Below are positions 15,072 to 24,292 of a DNA stretch of 64,000 bases, in pieces; the first letter of the stretch is position 1, and the number at the start of each line of letters is the position of its first letter. The notes beneath the pieces are model-generated. The model did no database searches. It was not told where the DNA came from and worked only from the letters and a program-made list of their open reading frames with translations. The stretch is taken from assembly GCA_947650155.1 (NCBI GenBank), contig CANSUS010000001.1, positions 91,358-155,357 of the forward strand. Direction: 5' to 3'. This DNA comes from an uncultured Lachnospiraceae bacterium. Its GTDB lineage: Bacteria > Bacillota > Clostridia > Lachnospirales > Lachnospiraceae. Both the position numbers and the translations under genes were made by a program.

Positions 15072-17261
15072 CTACATTGACTTCCTTTCTGCGATCTCTG
15101 CCATCTTTGCATCATTCAGTCTGGTATCCCCATGTACGCGTGAATAAGACAGATATCCATTCATACGCTCTATTTTTGTTAAATTTCTGCTTCCACATTT
15201 GGGACAGACATCCATTTCAAGTTCCTGATGACCACAGTCATCACAATAAGCAAGCGACAAATTGACACCTTCATAAAATCCCATATCCATAGCACGACGG
15301 ACTAATGTCTTTACAGCCTCAAGATTATAATCAATTGGATATTTTACATACTGGATCTTCCCACCGTTTGACAGTTCCCAAAATCGATATTCCAGATCCT
15401 GTTTTTCAATCGGAGTAATCTCTTCGGACACATGACAGTGAAAACTGTTACTTACATATTCCTTATCAGATACCCCTTCTATAATCCCATACTTTTCACG
15501 AAACTGCTTTACCTGAAGGCCGCACAGGTTTTCAGCGGGCGTGCCGTAAATAGCGTAAAGATGTCCGTCCGCCTCTTTAAATTCATTCACCTTTTTATTA
15601 ATATGCTCCAATACTTCCAGTGCAAATGCACCATCTTCTACCAAAGATTTTCCGTTGTATAATTCCTGTAATTCATTAAAAGCCGTAATTCCAAAGCTTG
15701 CTGTAGCCGATTTTAAAATAGGCTTGATCTTATCCGTCAGTTTTAAATTTCCTCCTAAAAACCCGCCTTCACAATAAGCAAGCGGATTCGTCGAAGCCCG
15801 CATTTCACCAAGATATGCATAGGTTCTGATATGCAGCTGCCTGATTAATTCCAGATAATAATCAAGTACCTCATAAAAATCTCTGGACTCCTGCCTTGCC
15901 CTTGCAAGGATCATTGGCAGATGCAATGAAACAGCCCCCACATTAAACCTTCCTACAAAAACAGGGATATCCTGATCATCCGCCGGATGTATGCCACCCC
16001 TCTCATACCACGGAGATAAAAAAGCACGGCATCCCATCGGAGAAATAATTTTTCCATATTGCTTGTACATACTGGCAATATAGCCTTTTCCGGTCAGACT
16101 CAGCCAGTCAGGGTACATGGTCTTTGCAGAACATTTTACCCCTGCCTCAAATACATCTTCCAGTTCCTTCCCCGGTCCATGCAGGTTTTCATCATAAAGA
16201 AATACAATTTTGGGAAATAAAACCGGTTTTTTGCAGTCTTTTTTCCCCTGTCCCCTGCGGCGCACGTTCAGCATGGAAATTGTTGCAAGACGGGCAAATT
16301 TCCCTGTTCCTGTTCCGGCAGTCACTGTAATAAAAGGATAATCTCCACGGCTGGATGCTACCGTATTGAATTTATATTCCCAGCCCTGAAATCCCTGTTC
16401 ATATTCCCTCACCACATCCGCATAACTTTCTGCTTCTGCAGTTTCTTTATCTATACCAAGCCTTAAATACTTTTCCACATATTTATCATAGGACTTTTTT
16501 GCATAAGGCTCTAATATCATATCCACGCTTGGCACCGTAAATCCGCCATACTGCTGGCTTGCTGCACTAAGTACAATATCCCCGATTACATCAAAAGCAA
16601 CATCCAACGTTTTGGGCTCGTTGTACCATATATTGCCCATTTCAAATCCACCTGTCAGCACATTCTGTACATCAAACAGACAACAGTTCATCGTATCTCT
16701 TCTGGCTGACATATCGTGGACGTAAATATATCCATCACGGCAGGCCTGAATTTCCTCTGTAGTCATAAAAAATTTTTGATACAGTTCTTTATTTAACTGA
16801 TTAAAGATCAGGCTTCTCTTTGTAGAAACAAGCGCCGAATCCGTATTGGCATTTTCCTTATCCCCCACATACATAATGGATTGGCTCTTTTTATACACAT
16901 CGTCCAGCATGCGCACAAAGTCTTGCTTGTAATTACGGTAATCCCGATAACTTTTTGCCACAATCGGTTTTACCTCTTCCAATGCGCTTTCCACAATATT
17001 ATGCATAATGGGAATCGGGATATTACTTTCGTCCAGCTCATTTACTTTTTCTACCACATAATCGCAGATATGACATTTTTCTTCTTCTGTGAATTTCGTT
17101 AATGCCCGGTATGCACTTTTTCCGACTGCATCGATTACTTTCTGTACGTTAAAATCTTCTTTGCTTCCATCCTTCTTTATTACTTTAGTAGGTCGGTCAG
17201 TTTTATATAAAGTACCATAATCAATCGGGTCTGTACCCGTTTTCTCTGCTTTCTCTGCCAT
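15072..17261 (-). CDS. nrdD: anaerobic ribonucleoside-triphosphate reductase
   Basis: 729 residues from the ATG at 17261 (AGGAGG 7 nt upstream; the open frame continues further 5' but through the promoter region). An ATP-cone begins near residue 25 (VIKKDGSKEDFNVQKVI) and is the allosteric site. The glycyl radical enzyme barrel follows. CDDCGHQELEMDVCPKCG near 675-695 is the zinc site, and RMNGYLS near 702 holds the radical glycine. It reduces NTPs to dNTPs without oxygen, using formate or a thiol system and NrdG for activation. A pair of NrdR boxes covers the promoter region. Confidence 0.95.
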   Translation of the reverse strand: MAEKAEKTGTDPIDYGTLYKTDRPTKVIKKDGSKEDFNVQKVIDAVGKSAYRALTKFTEEEKCHICDYVVEKVNELDESNIPIPIMHNIVESALEEVKPIVAKSYRDYRNYKQDFVRMLDDVYKKSQSIMYVGDKENANTDSALVSTKRSLIFNQLNKELYQKFFMTTEEIQACRDGYIYVHDMSARRDTMNCCLFDVQNVLTGGFEMGNIWYNEPKTLDVAFDVIGDIVLSAASQQYGGFTVPSVDMILEPYAKKSYDKYVEKYLRLGIDKETAEAESYADVVREYEQGFQGWEYKFNTVASSRGDYPFITVTAGTGTGKFARLATISMLNVRRRGQGKKDCKKPVLFPKIVFLYDENLHGPGKELEDVFEAGVKCSAKTMYPDWLSLTGKGYIASMYKQYGKIISPMGCRAFLSPWYERGGIHPADDQDIPVFVGRFNVGAVSLHLPMILARARQESRDFYEVLDYYLELIRQLHIRTYAYLGEMRASTNPLAYCEGGFLGGNLKLTDKIKPILKSATASFGITAFNELQELYNGKSLVEDGAFALEVLEHINKKVNEFKEADGHLYAIYGTPAENLCGLQVKQFREKYGIIEGVSDKEYVSNSFHCHVSEEITPIEKQDLEYRFWELSNGGKIQYVKYPIDYNLEAVKTLVRRAMDMGFYEGVNLSLAYCDDCGHQELEMDVCPKCGSRNLTKIERMNGYLSYSRVHGDTRLNDAKMAEIAERKSM

Positions 17262-17283
17262 TTCATTTCCTCCTGATCCTCTA

Positions 17284-17325
17284 ACAAGATATAGAATAAC
17301 AATACTCACCCCAACTATATCTTGT
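17284..17325. promoter_or_regulatory. pair of NrdR boxes upstream of nrdD
   Basis: ACAAGATATAG (17284-17294) and CTATATCTTGT (17315-17325) are a perfect inverted repeat. Each matches half or more of the NrdR box (ACACAATATATTGT type), and their centres are 31 bp apart, the spacing usual for paired NrdR sites. Binding here, 25-65 bp before the nrdD start, would repress nrdD-nrdG when ATP/dATP is high. Confidence 0.7.
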
Positions 17326-17416
17326 GGCTGCTTCTTACCAGTATAGGATAACTTAAGAAAAGTGTCAATGAAATCAGACTCTGAAAATCTGCCAAAAAAA
17401 CCATTCCTGTTTTGTG

Positions 17417-18409
17417 TCAAATCTCCAAATTGTCCAAAATCTGCTTCAGATATTGTTTATACTCTTCTGCTACCTCCGTCGGAGATAATATAACCGCTTC
17501 TTTTCCAAGGCCTGTGAGCCAGCCGAAAAACTGCCCGCTGACAGCTACGTTGATCCGCACGCTGAAATGTTCTTCGTCTCTTTTTCGGATATCCGCTTCT
17601 TTTCCAAATCGGTCAAGTACCACTCCTATGAGTCTGTTTGAAAACTGCAGAGTAAGAATATGTTCTTTTCCGCCAAACATGCCAAACATTTTATTCGTAT
17701 ATCTGGCAATATCAAACTGCTCAAAAGCTGTTTCACCGTTTCGCTTTTCTTTTGTCAGCTCAATCGTTCCCATTTTGTCCACTCTGTAATGTTTTATCTT
17801 TTTCTCCGCTTCATCAAAACCGACCAGATAATAATTTTCATCCTGCCAGATCAAAGCCCACGGACTCACCTGGTAAGACATTCCGCCTTTTCTTGGCTTT
17901 AATTTTTTATCCAGTGTCCAGTCCAGATAACGAAACGTAATCTGGACGTTATCCTGGATTCCCCTATGTATATTATCCACGTTATAATAAATACTTTCAT
18001 TTGAAGTTTTCACACGGTTAACAACATAGACCTGACGCTGTAATCTGTTTGCTTCGTGTTTTCCGGCAAGCTTTTCCAGTTTACCGATCAGTTCCCTGGA
18101 TTTTTTAACTGTTATAAATTTTGATGCCTGTACTGCATCAACTAATAATTTTAATTCCGGCAGTTCAAATTCTCTGCTTGCCAGATAGTATCCTCCTTCT
18201 GTTCTTGAAGAATTTCTTAAAATGTCGTAACCAAAATATTTTAAGTCCTCTATATCAGTGTATACGGTTTTACGCTCTACCTGCACCCCTACTGCTTCCA
18301 ATTCTTCTATGAGCTGCTTCATGGATATGGGATGGGACTCATCCGTATTTTCACTTAAGATTTTGAGAAGATATAATAATTTTAATTTTTGTCCTGTAGA
18401 TTTTGCCAT
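17417..18409 (-). CDS. WYL-domain transcriptional regulator (YafY type)
   Basis: 330 residues. Residues about 8-70 form a winged helix-turn-helix (ISMKQLIEELEAVGVQVERKTVYTDIEDL). Residues about 145-225 hold a WYL domain (WALIWQDENYYLVGFDE), and a WCX-like C-terminal extension follows. WYL proteins bind nucleic-acid or nucleotide ligands and often control DNA-damage or phage-defence genes; the target here is unknown. AGGGGAATTTC precedes the ATG. It is a separate unit upstream of the nrdD promoter. Confidence 0.85.
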   Translation of the reverse strand: MAKSTGQKLKLLYLLKILSENTDESHPISMKQLIEELEAVGVQVERKTVYTDIEDLKYFGYDILRNSSRTEGGYYLASREFELPELKLLVDAVQASKFITVKKSRELIGKLEKLAGKHEANRLQRQVYVVNRVKTSNESIYYNVDNIHRGIQDNVQITFRYLDWTLDKKLKPRKGGMSYQVSPWALIWQDENYYLVGFDEAEKKIKHYRVDKMGTIELTKEKRNGETAFEQFDIARYTNKMFGMFGGKEHILTLQFSNRLIGVVLDRFGKEADIRKRDEEHFSVRINVAVSGQFFGWLTGLGKEAVILSPTEVAEEYKQYLKQILDNLEI

Positions 18410-18444
18410 GAAATTCCCCTGCCTTTATCCGCCTTTATAAAAAG

Positions 18445-18494
18445 AACTGTCTGTTAAAAGGAGGCCTTCCGGCATTTCCTTTCAGCAGACAGTT
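18445..18494 (-). terminator. terminator downstream of the small membrane protein
   Basis: AACTGTCTG (18445-18453) pairs with CAGACAGTT (18486-18494) with further pairing inside (AAAGGA/TCCTTT). Read on the minus strand it is followed by CTTTTTATA. Confidence 0.6.
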
Positions 18495-18521
18495 TTCCTG
18501 TTCTGAAAATCTACAATTCTT

Positions 18522-18689
18522 TTAAGAAGCAGATGCTTCCTTTTCTTCTGTCACATTTCCCTGCGCTGCATTTTTCTTTTTTCTTAATCCAATTCCGATA
18601 AAACATGCAACGATGATCAAAGCGACTACTACAATAAATGCAAACGCATAAGATAAAAATGCATTTAAAAATAGAATTAAATTGTTCAT
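18522..18689 (-). CDS. small single-pass membrane protein
   Basis: 55 residues, below usual gene-finding cutoffs. Residues about 3-35 are almost wholly hydrophobic (AFIVVVALIIVACFIGIG). A Lys/Arg cluster (LRKKK) and an acidic tail ending EEKEASAS follow, giving a clear inside-positive topology. GGGTGTGG lies about 6 nt upstream of the ATG and a terminator follows the stop. A frame in the other register over the same bases looks like a shadow. I do not recognise a family. Confidence 0.6.
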   Translation of the reverse strand: MNNLILFLNAFLSYAFAFIVVVALIIVACFIGIGLRKKKNAAQGNVTEEKEASAS

Positions 18690-18769
18690 AATCCACACCC
18701 TTTTCCCAACGATTTGTATAATATACAGTTCTTAGCCATGTCCTTAAACTGCTGTTTTTATCATACCAC

Positions 18770-19243
18770 TTAAAGTACTACATCGTCAAGTAAGTCCTGT
18801 CCGTCTGCAGCACTTGTTGCTAATTTGTCGCACCTTTCATTTTCCGGATGCCCGTCGTGTCCCTTTACCCAGACAAAATGAACCTTATGTTTCTTCTTTG
18901 CTTCCAGAAGGCGTTTCCACAAATCAATATTTTTTACCGGTTTATTTGTACTGTTCTTCCAATCCCTTTTTAACCATCCGTCAATCCAGTGTTGATTAAA
19001 AGCATCTACAAGATATTTGGAATCTGAAATCAACTCTACTTCGCAGGGTTTTGTAAGTGCCTCTAACCCGGCAATTGCCGCCATAAGTTCCATTCTGTTA
19101 TTCGTGGTTTTTTTGTATCCTGCGGAATATTCTCTTTCATGAAGTGTCCCCTTCGCATCCACATATTGTATTACTGCACCATAGCCGCCCGGTCCTTCCG
19201 GGTTTCCTCTTGCTGCACCATCGGTGAAAATCGTAACTTTCAT
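18770..19243 (-). CDS. rnhA: ribonuclease HI
   Basis: 157 residues. The catalytic acids are visible: FTDGAARGNP (Asp), MELMAAIAGLEAL (Glu), LISDSKYLV (Asp) and NERCDKLA (Asp), plus VKGHDGHPENE. It cleaves the RNA strand of RNA-DNA hybrids. The start ATG overlaps the stop of the MutS-like gene (TGATG), with GGGAGG inside that gene's last codons, so the two are translationally coupled. An in-frame GTG one codon upstream is less well spaced. Confidence 0.93.
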   Translation of the reverse strand: MKVTIFTDGAARGNPEGPGGYGAVIQYVDAKGTLHEREYSAGYKKTTNNRMELMAAIAGLEALTKPCEVELISDSKYLVDAFNQHWIDGWLKRDWKNSTNKPVKNIDLWKRLLEAKKKHKVHFVWVKGHDGHPENERCDKLATSAADGQDLLDDVVL

Positions 19244-20940
19244 CACTCAGCCTCCCATATCCCATCTTTTATAAAGGTCTCCGCCATTTCATTTGCTTTA
19301 CGGATAATCTCTTCTTCATATCCCATTACGCTCAGAAGTTTTATGGCATTTCTGGTTCTAGCCTTTCCGCTTTTCAGTTCATAGTTAAAAAGCACATCTC
19401 CTTCCACTACCTCTTCTTCAAAATGATAATTATCATATTCCTTCGTCAGAAGAGAGGTCAGCTCTATGTCATGGGTTGCCGCAAAACACAAAGTTCCTTT
19501 TTGCGAAAAACTTTTTAAAATCTGGGTAGACGCTGCAATACGCTCTACGGTATTCGTTCCTCTGAGCACCTCGTCCACAAAGCACAAGATTCTTGTCTGC
19601 TTTGCATCCCTTTCTTTCTTACACCGTTCTCCCGCATCAATGATTCTCTTTAACGATTTAATTTCTACCATATAATAGCTCTCGCCGCTCCCCAGATCAT
19701 CCCGCAGCGCCATTGAAGTATAAATATAGAAAAATTCCCCCGTATATGTCTTTGCAAGGCAGGTGTATATCGTCTGCGCAAGGATCGCATTTATGGCGGC
19801 GGTTTTTAAAAACGTAGATTTACCTGAAGCGTTAGAACCGGTTAACAGTACGCCGTGTCTGGCAGAAATACTGTTTTTTACCGGATCTTTTATCAGAGGA
19901 TGATACCCTTCCGTAAACGAGATTCCCTTATTAAATTTTGGAATACAATATTCCTGAAAACAGGCCCTGTATGCTCCTACCGCAATGGAAGTTTCAATAC
20001 TGCCGGCTATTGTCACAATCTCATCTATGTCGTTTTTATGTTCCCGCAGTTCTTTCATCATCTTATTAAATTGAATCAAATCCACATGAAACGTCATCCT
20101 GATATAGTCGCTTACAATAGACAGCGGGTCCATAGAACCGGACATTCTTGTAGGCGACATGATCCAATGAGATCCTCTGCGGAACTTCTGAAATTTATCT
20201 GTCAGTTTTTTTAACGCTTCTTTTTCTTCTGCAATAACAGGTATGCTGCTTTTTATGATCTCTTCCCCCATTCTGATCATGCGCATTACATACCCAAAAC
20301 TGGTAATATAAGGATCTATTTTGCTTTTATAACTAAAATAAGTTGTAATATTATAGCAAAGAACGCCAATAGCCATACTGATTCCTATAAACGAATTAAA
20401 AAAGATAAGCAGAATTGCCGCCGCAAATATAATATCCCCCATAATATGACTGACATTGGAAATATTTTCTACAGAATCCGAAAATTCCAGATAATCATAA
20501 ATAGAAAATTTACCCGTTTTACCAATCTTGGAAAACAGTACCTGTAATTTTACCCGGTCGTCGGCATGTTCCATAAAATAACTTACCCGTTCTTCCCTCT
20601 TTTTCAAAGGAGCCTCTTCCATGAACGGCGTTCTTAACGTATAATACAGATATTCTTCTCCGGCAGAAGAATAAGTATGATTCATCTGCATAAATACCGC
20701 ATCCATATCCAGATCATTCCAGGTAATATCGTCAATGACATAATCTTTTTTATGATTTTCATAATATTTTCGTATGGAATTATACTGCGCTGTTTCATAT
20801 TTTTTCTGCGGAAACTGCCCATAGTTTTTATATAAATCTTTTATAAACTTTTTTTCTTTTTGTTTTTCGTCATAAACTCCCTTCATAAAGGCAAACAAAA
20901 CAATTAAAATTATGACTCCTGCCAAAACCAAATATTCCAT
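19243..20940 (-). CDS. membrane-anchored MutS-family ATPase
   Basis: About 565 residues from the ATG at 20940. One membrane segment lies at residues 2-20 (LVLAGVIILIVLFAFM) and a hairpin of two at about 165-205 (FAAAILLIFFNSFIG). A MutS lever/clamp-like helical region follows. The C-terminal ATPase has TGSNASGKST (Walker A), ILCFVDEVLRGTN (Walker B) and FAATHDIELTSLL. There is no mismatch-reading domain, so it is not MutS1 or MutS2; this is the MutS-related, membrane-bound group found in Clostridia. An earlier GTG at 20997 would put a perfect terminator hairpin into the coding region and has no ribosome-binding site, so the shorter start is used. It is coupled to rnhA. Confidence 0.8.
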   Translation of the reverse strand: MEYLVLAGVIILIVLFAFMKGVYDEKQKEKKFIKDLYKNYGQFPQKKYETAQYNSIRKYYENHKKDYVIDDITWNDLDMDAVFMQMNHTYSSAGEEYLYYTLRTPFMEEAPLKKREERVSYFMEHADDRVKLQVLFSKIGKTGKFSIYDYLEFSDSVENISNVSHIMGDIIFAAAILLIFFNSFIGISMAIGVLCYNITTYFSYKSKIDPYITSFGYVMRMIRMGEEIIKSSIPVIAEEKEALKKLTDKFQKFRRGSHWIMSPTRMSGSMDPLSIVSDYIRMTFHVDLIQFNKMMKELREHKNDIDEIVTIAGSIETSIAVGAYRACFQEYCIPKFNKGISFTEGYHPLIKDPVKNSISARHGVLLTGSNASGKSTFLKTAAINAILAQTIYTCLAKTYTGEFFYIYTSMALRDDLGSGESYYMVEIKSLKRIIDAGERCKKERDAKQTRILCFVDEVLRGTNTVERIAASTQILKSFSQKGTLCFAATHDIELTSLLTKEYDNYHFEEEVVEGDVLFNYELKSGKARTRNAIKLLSVMGYEEEIIRKANEMAETFIKDGIWEAE

Positions 20941-20965
20941 AATCGAATACGCCTTTCTGCTTAAA

Positions 20966-20995
20966 GGGGAAATATCTTTTGACGGATATTTCCCC
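20966..20995 (-). terminator. hairpin after the NCS2 permease gene
   Basis: GGGGAAATATC (20966-20976) pairs perfectly with GATATTTCCCC (20985-20995) over an 8-nt loop. It is 35 bp beyond the permease stop and just upstream of the MutS-like start. The T-tract is short (TTTAA). Confidence 0.65.
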
Positions 20996-21028
20996 ACTTA
21001 TAAATAAATGCGAAATCTGTTTCACTTT

Positions 21029-22399
21029 TTATAAGAAAATATATTTCAGAATAAATAATACAGTAAGAATATACATTACAATGTTTATCTTCTTCTCTTT
21101 TGCCTTTCCGGTAATCAGATTGATCAGCGTCCATGAGATCACTCCAATTGCAATGCCTTCTGAAATGCTGTATGCAAGAGGCATAAACAAAATACAAAGG
21201 AATGCGGGAATAGCATCGGACATATCGTCAAAATTGATCTTTACTACAGCGCCCATCATATAAAATCCTACAATGATTAATGCAGGTGCAATGGCAAAAG
21301 AAGGAATGCTTAAAAATAACGGTGAGAAAATCAGGGCAAGTAAAAACAAAAGACCTGTTACAACTGCCGTCAGCCCTGTTCTTCCGCCTTCTGTTACGCC
21401 GGAAGCGCTCTCCACATAAGTAGTTGTTGTGGAAGTACCAAAAACAGCCCCTACGCTTGTTGCAATGGCATCTGCTAAAAGCGCCGGTTTGATTCTGGGC
21501 AGTTTTCCATCCCGATCAAGCATGTCCGCTTTAGAGGCAACACCAATCAAAGTTCCAAGCGTGTCAAACATATCTACAAAAAGAAATGCAAATATGATTA
21601 TTATAAAATCCAGAATATCAATAGCGGAAAAATCAGCCTTAAATACCTGTCCAAAAGTACTGCCAAAAGAACTGAAATCAAAACTTACTATGCCTGCAGG
21701 AATTACAGAATACATACCTGCCTCGGCATTTGGCACATAAATTCCAATCAGTTCACAGACAATGCCAAGTACCCATGTTATCAAAATGCCATAAAGAATG
21801 CCGCCTTTTATTTTTTTGATCAAAAAAATCGCCGTTGCAAATACCCCGATCAATGCAAGAATTGCACCAATTCCCACAGAACGGAAAGTATCTCCTTTAA
21901 AAGTCTGATAAGAAACCAGTGTAGATGCATTGCTGACAATTAATTTTGCATCCTGAAGACCAATAAAGGCAATAAACAAACCAATGCCCACACTGACCGC
22001 TGACTTCAAAGTCATAGGGATGGCATTAAAAATTGCTTCTCTTACATTAGTAAGGGACAATACAATAAACACCAGACCTTCTACAAAAACAGCCAACAAT
22101 GCAATCTGCCATGAATATCCCATATTACCAACAACCGTAAATGCAAAATAAGCATTCAATCCCATTCCCGGTGCCAGTGCAAACGGATAATTTGCAAGAA
22201 ACGCCATCAATGCTGTTCCAATAAAAGAAGCTAAAACAGTAGCAATCAATACTGCGTTTTTATCCATTCCTGCCTTTTGAAGGATATCAGGATTGACAAC
22301 GAGAATGTAAGCCATTGTCATAAACGTAGTTATTCCCGCCATAACCTCCGTCTTAACATTTGTGCCGTTTTCCTTCAGTTTAAAAAACTTTTCCAACAT
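21029..22399 (-). CDS. NCS2-family purine (adenine/guanine/hypoxanthine) permease
   Basis: 456 residues with about 12 membrane segments. The AzgA/PbuG signature is clear: GITTFMTMAYILVVNP near the N-terminus, APGMGLNAYFAFTVV, and FLFVDMFDTLGTLIGVA. It imports purine bases with protons. It follows mtaD, cdd and PNP on the same strand, so uptake is linked to nucleoside salvage. AAGGAGGAG precedes the ATG. The 92-bp gap upstream is too short and lacks the conserved loops for a purine riboswitch. Confidence 0.9.
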   Translation of the reverse strand: MLEKFFKLKENGTNVKTEVMAGITTFMTMAYILVVNPDILQKAGMDKNAVLIATVLASFIGTALMAFLANYPFALAPGMGLNAYFAFTVVGNMGYSWQIALLAVFVEGLVFIVLSLTNVREAIFNAIPMTLKSAVSVGIGLFIAFIGLQDAKLIVSNASTLVSYQTFKGDTFRSVGIGAILALIGVFATAIFLIKKIKGGILYGILITWVLGIVCELIGIYVPNAEAGMYSVIPAGIVSFDFSSFGSTFGQVFKADFSAIDILDFIIIIFAFLFVDMFDTLGTLIGVASKADMLDRDGKLPRIKPALLADAIATSVGAVFGTSTTTTYVESASGVTEGGRTGLTAVVTGLLFLLALIFSPLFLSIPSFAIAPALIIVGFYMMGAVVKINFDDMSDAIPAFLCILFMPLAYSISEGIAIGVISWTLINLITGKAKEKKINIVMYILTVLFILKYIFL

Positions 22400-22491
22400 T
22401 TTTCTTTCTCCTCCTTATGAAATGTTGTATCTATTGTAAGGCAGTTCAATACCTGTACAACCGTTTGTATCTGCCTTTGCAGACCGCATTT

Positions 22492-23808
22492 CTACCCCTG
22501 TGTTTCTTTTATCCTGCGTAAAATATGATTCACATTCCGATATATTTCGTCTGGCGTTACGCCTACATAAAATTTTCCGTCCCGATACAATATCTTCCCG
22601 TTTATCATTGTCATTTTTATATTCTGCTTACTACCGCTGTAAACGATATTTTGTGCGGTATGCTGAAGGGGCTGCATATTGGGCTGCTGCAGATCAATCA
22701 TAATAAGATCTGCTTTTTTCCCTTCCGCAAGAGCATCGCAGTCTGCAGACTGCATGGCTTTTGCACCGTTTACGCACGCCATTTTAAGAACCTCCAACGC
22801 CTCTACTACTGCCGCATCTTTTTCTCTTACTTTTGCAAGGCCGCTTACAAGAAACATTTCCCGAAACATATCCAGGCAATTATTGCTTGCCGCTCCGTCT
22901 GTTCCGATAGAAACTGAAATTCCCCGCTTTAAAAATTCTGTAATTGGCGCGATCCCGCTGGCAAGCTTCATATTTGATGCCGGATTTGTAATTACATGCA
23001 ATCCGCGCCTTTCAAAAATCTCCATATCTTTCTCATCCATATGGACACAGTGATATCCTCCGCCGCCGTATTCAAACATCCCGATCGAATCCAGAAACTG
23101 TACCGGCGTCATCCCATACCGTTCCCGACATGCCTTTACTTCCGCTTCCGTTTCAGAAAGATGCATAAAAACAGGCGCTTTATATTTATGTGACATATCG
23201 GCAGTCTTTTCAAGCAGTTCTTTTGAGCAGGTATATTCCGCATGTACTCCCAACTGAAAACTTAAGAGAGAATCTTCATTATCCAGATGATAGGTCTGAT
23301 ACATTTTTTCCATAAACTCGGGAGACTGGGTAAAATTATTGAGTCCGCTGACCAGGGCGCAGCGCATCCCCATTTCCTTACACGCTCTTCCTGTTGCTTC
23401 CGGCGCCAGATACATATCAAAAATGCCGGTAATACCGCTTGTCAGATATTCTAAAACTGCAAGTCTTGACGCCTCATAAATATCTTCTTCACACAGTTTT
23501 GCTTCAGTTGGAAAAATCTGTTCATTCAGCCAGTTCTGTAAAGGAAGGTCATCTGCATAGGAGCGGAGGAGCGTCATTCCGGAATGGGTATGGGCATCTT
23601 TAAAGCCCGGCATCAGGAGATTTCCTTCACAGTCGATCTCCTCATCCCACAGCAAACATACAATTCCTGCTTTTTTCAAAAATTCTTCTTTATTTTCTCC
23701 ATTTCCGACATAAAGTATCCTTGTGTCTTCTACCCACACTTCCCCGTCAAAAATTTCCGCATTTGATTCCATTGTCAATATTTTTGCATTATAAAAGCGT
23801 ATTTTCAT
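22492..23808 (-). CDS. mtaD: amidohydrolase, methylthioadenosine/S-adenosylhomocysteine deaminase type
   Basis: 438 residues. The metal-dependent deaminase motifs are present: DAHTHSGMTLLRSYADD (zinc HxH), FMHLSETEAE (His), YHCVHMDEKD (His) and ISIGTDGAASNN (Asp). It deaminates MTA, SAH or related adenosine compounds. MtaD and SsnA-like or guanine-deaminase-like members look alike, so the substrate is inferred from context: it lies between cytidine deaminase and a purine permease. GGGAGAATAGCA precedes the ATG. The gene overlaps the cdd 3' end by 20 bp. Confidence 0.82.
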   Translation of the reverse strand: MKIRFYNAKILTMESNAEIFDGEVWVEDTRILYVGNGENKEEFLKKAGIVCLLWDEEIDCEGNLLMPGFKDAHTHSGMTLLRSYADDLPLQNWLNEQIFPTEAKLCEEDIYEASRLAVLEYLTSGITGIFDMYLAPEATGRACKEMGMRCALVSGLNNFTQSPEFMEKMYQTYHLDNEDSLLSFQLGVHAEYTCSKELLEKTADMSHKYKAPVFMHLSETEAEVKACRERYGMTPVQFLDSIGMFEYGGGGYHCVHMDEKDMEIFERRGLHVITNPASNMKLASGIAPITEFLKRGISVSIGTDGAASNNCLDMFREMFLVSGLAKVREKDAAVVEALEVLKMACVNGAKAMQSADCDALAEGKKADLIMIDLQQPNMQPLQHTAQNIVYSGSKQNIKMTMINGKILYRDGKFYVGVTPDEIYRNVNHILRRIKETQG

Positions 23809-24232
23809 TGCTATTCTCCCAGCGCGCTAAGTTTCCAGGTCCAAAGCCTTCCGTTAATAAATCCTTCAAATAAAAAACTTTGTACTCTGTCGTACTTTTT
23901 GCCACAATAATTTCAAAATCCTGCGGATCACAAAACTCCATCATAACCTGTCTGCACACACCGCATGGAAAAGCAAACTGATTTACTTCTCCTTTGGGAC
24001 TTCCCACAACCGCTATTTTTTTAAATTTGTATACTCCTTCACTGACCGCCTTAAAAAAAGCGGTTCTTTCCGCACAGTTTGTCGGAGAATAAGCCGCATT
24101 TTCTATATTGCAGCCTGTATATACTTTTCCTTCGGCGGAAAGCAGCGCAGCGCCCACCTGATAACCGGAATACGGCGAATAAGAGTATTTTCTTGCCTGT
24201 AACGCTTCCCTGATTAAATCCTGTTCTTCCAT
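23789..24232 (-). CDS. cdd: cytidine deaminase
   Basis: 147 residues from the ATG at 24232. The homotetrameric cytidine deaminase motifs are complete: SPYSGYQVGAAL, NCAERTAFFKA (catalytic Cys-Ala-Glu) and FPCGVCRQVMMEF (zinc PCxxC). It converts cytidine and deoxycytidine to uridines. AAAGGAGG is 12 nt before this start, rather long; an upstream in-frame TTG would place that sequence inside the gene, so it is rejected. It is part of the PNP-cdd-mtaD-permease run. Confidence 0.93.
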   Translation of the reverse strand: MEEQDLIREALQARKYSYSPYSGYQVGAALLSAEGKVYTGCNIENAAYSPTNCAERTAFFKAVSEGVYKFKKIAVVGSPKGEVNQFAFPCGVCRQVMMEFCDPQDFEIIVAKSTTEYKVFYLKDLLTEGFGPGNLARWENSNENTLL

Positions 24233-24292
24233 TTTGATCCCATGCCTCCTTTGGCGGCTCAAATAAGTACGAAAATTCTTCGCTCTTCCGCT

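Noticed and set aside
17262..17420. N-terminal extension of NrdD upstream of 17261
   Set aside because: The ATG at 17261 has AGGAGG at 7 nt, and the extension covers the NrdR boxes and promoter.
18511..18696. 61-residue frame over the small membrane protein in another register
   Set aside because: It is Cys- and Phe-rich without a ribosome-binding site; the 55-residue frame has a cleaner membrane pattern.
20940..20997. GTG start at 20997 for the MutS-like gene
   Set aside because: It would put a perfect terminator hairpin into the coding region, and there is no ribosome-binding site; ATG at 20940 is better.
22400..22491. Purine riboswitch before the NCS2 permease
   Set aside because: The gap is 92 bp and lacks the conserved TATA/loop-loop pattern; the gene is in a run with mtaD.
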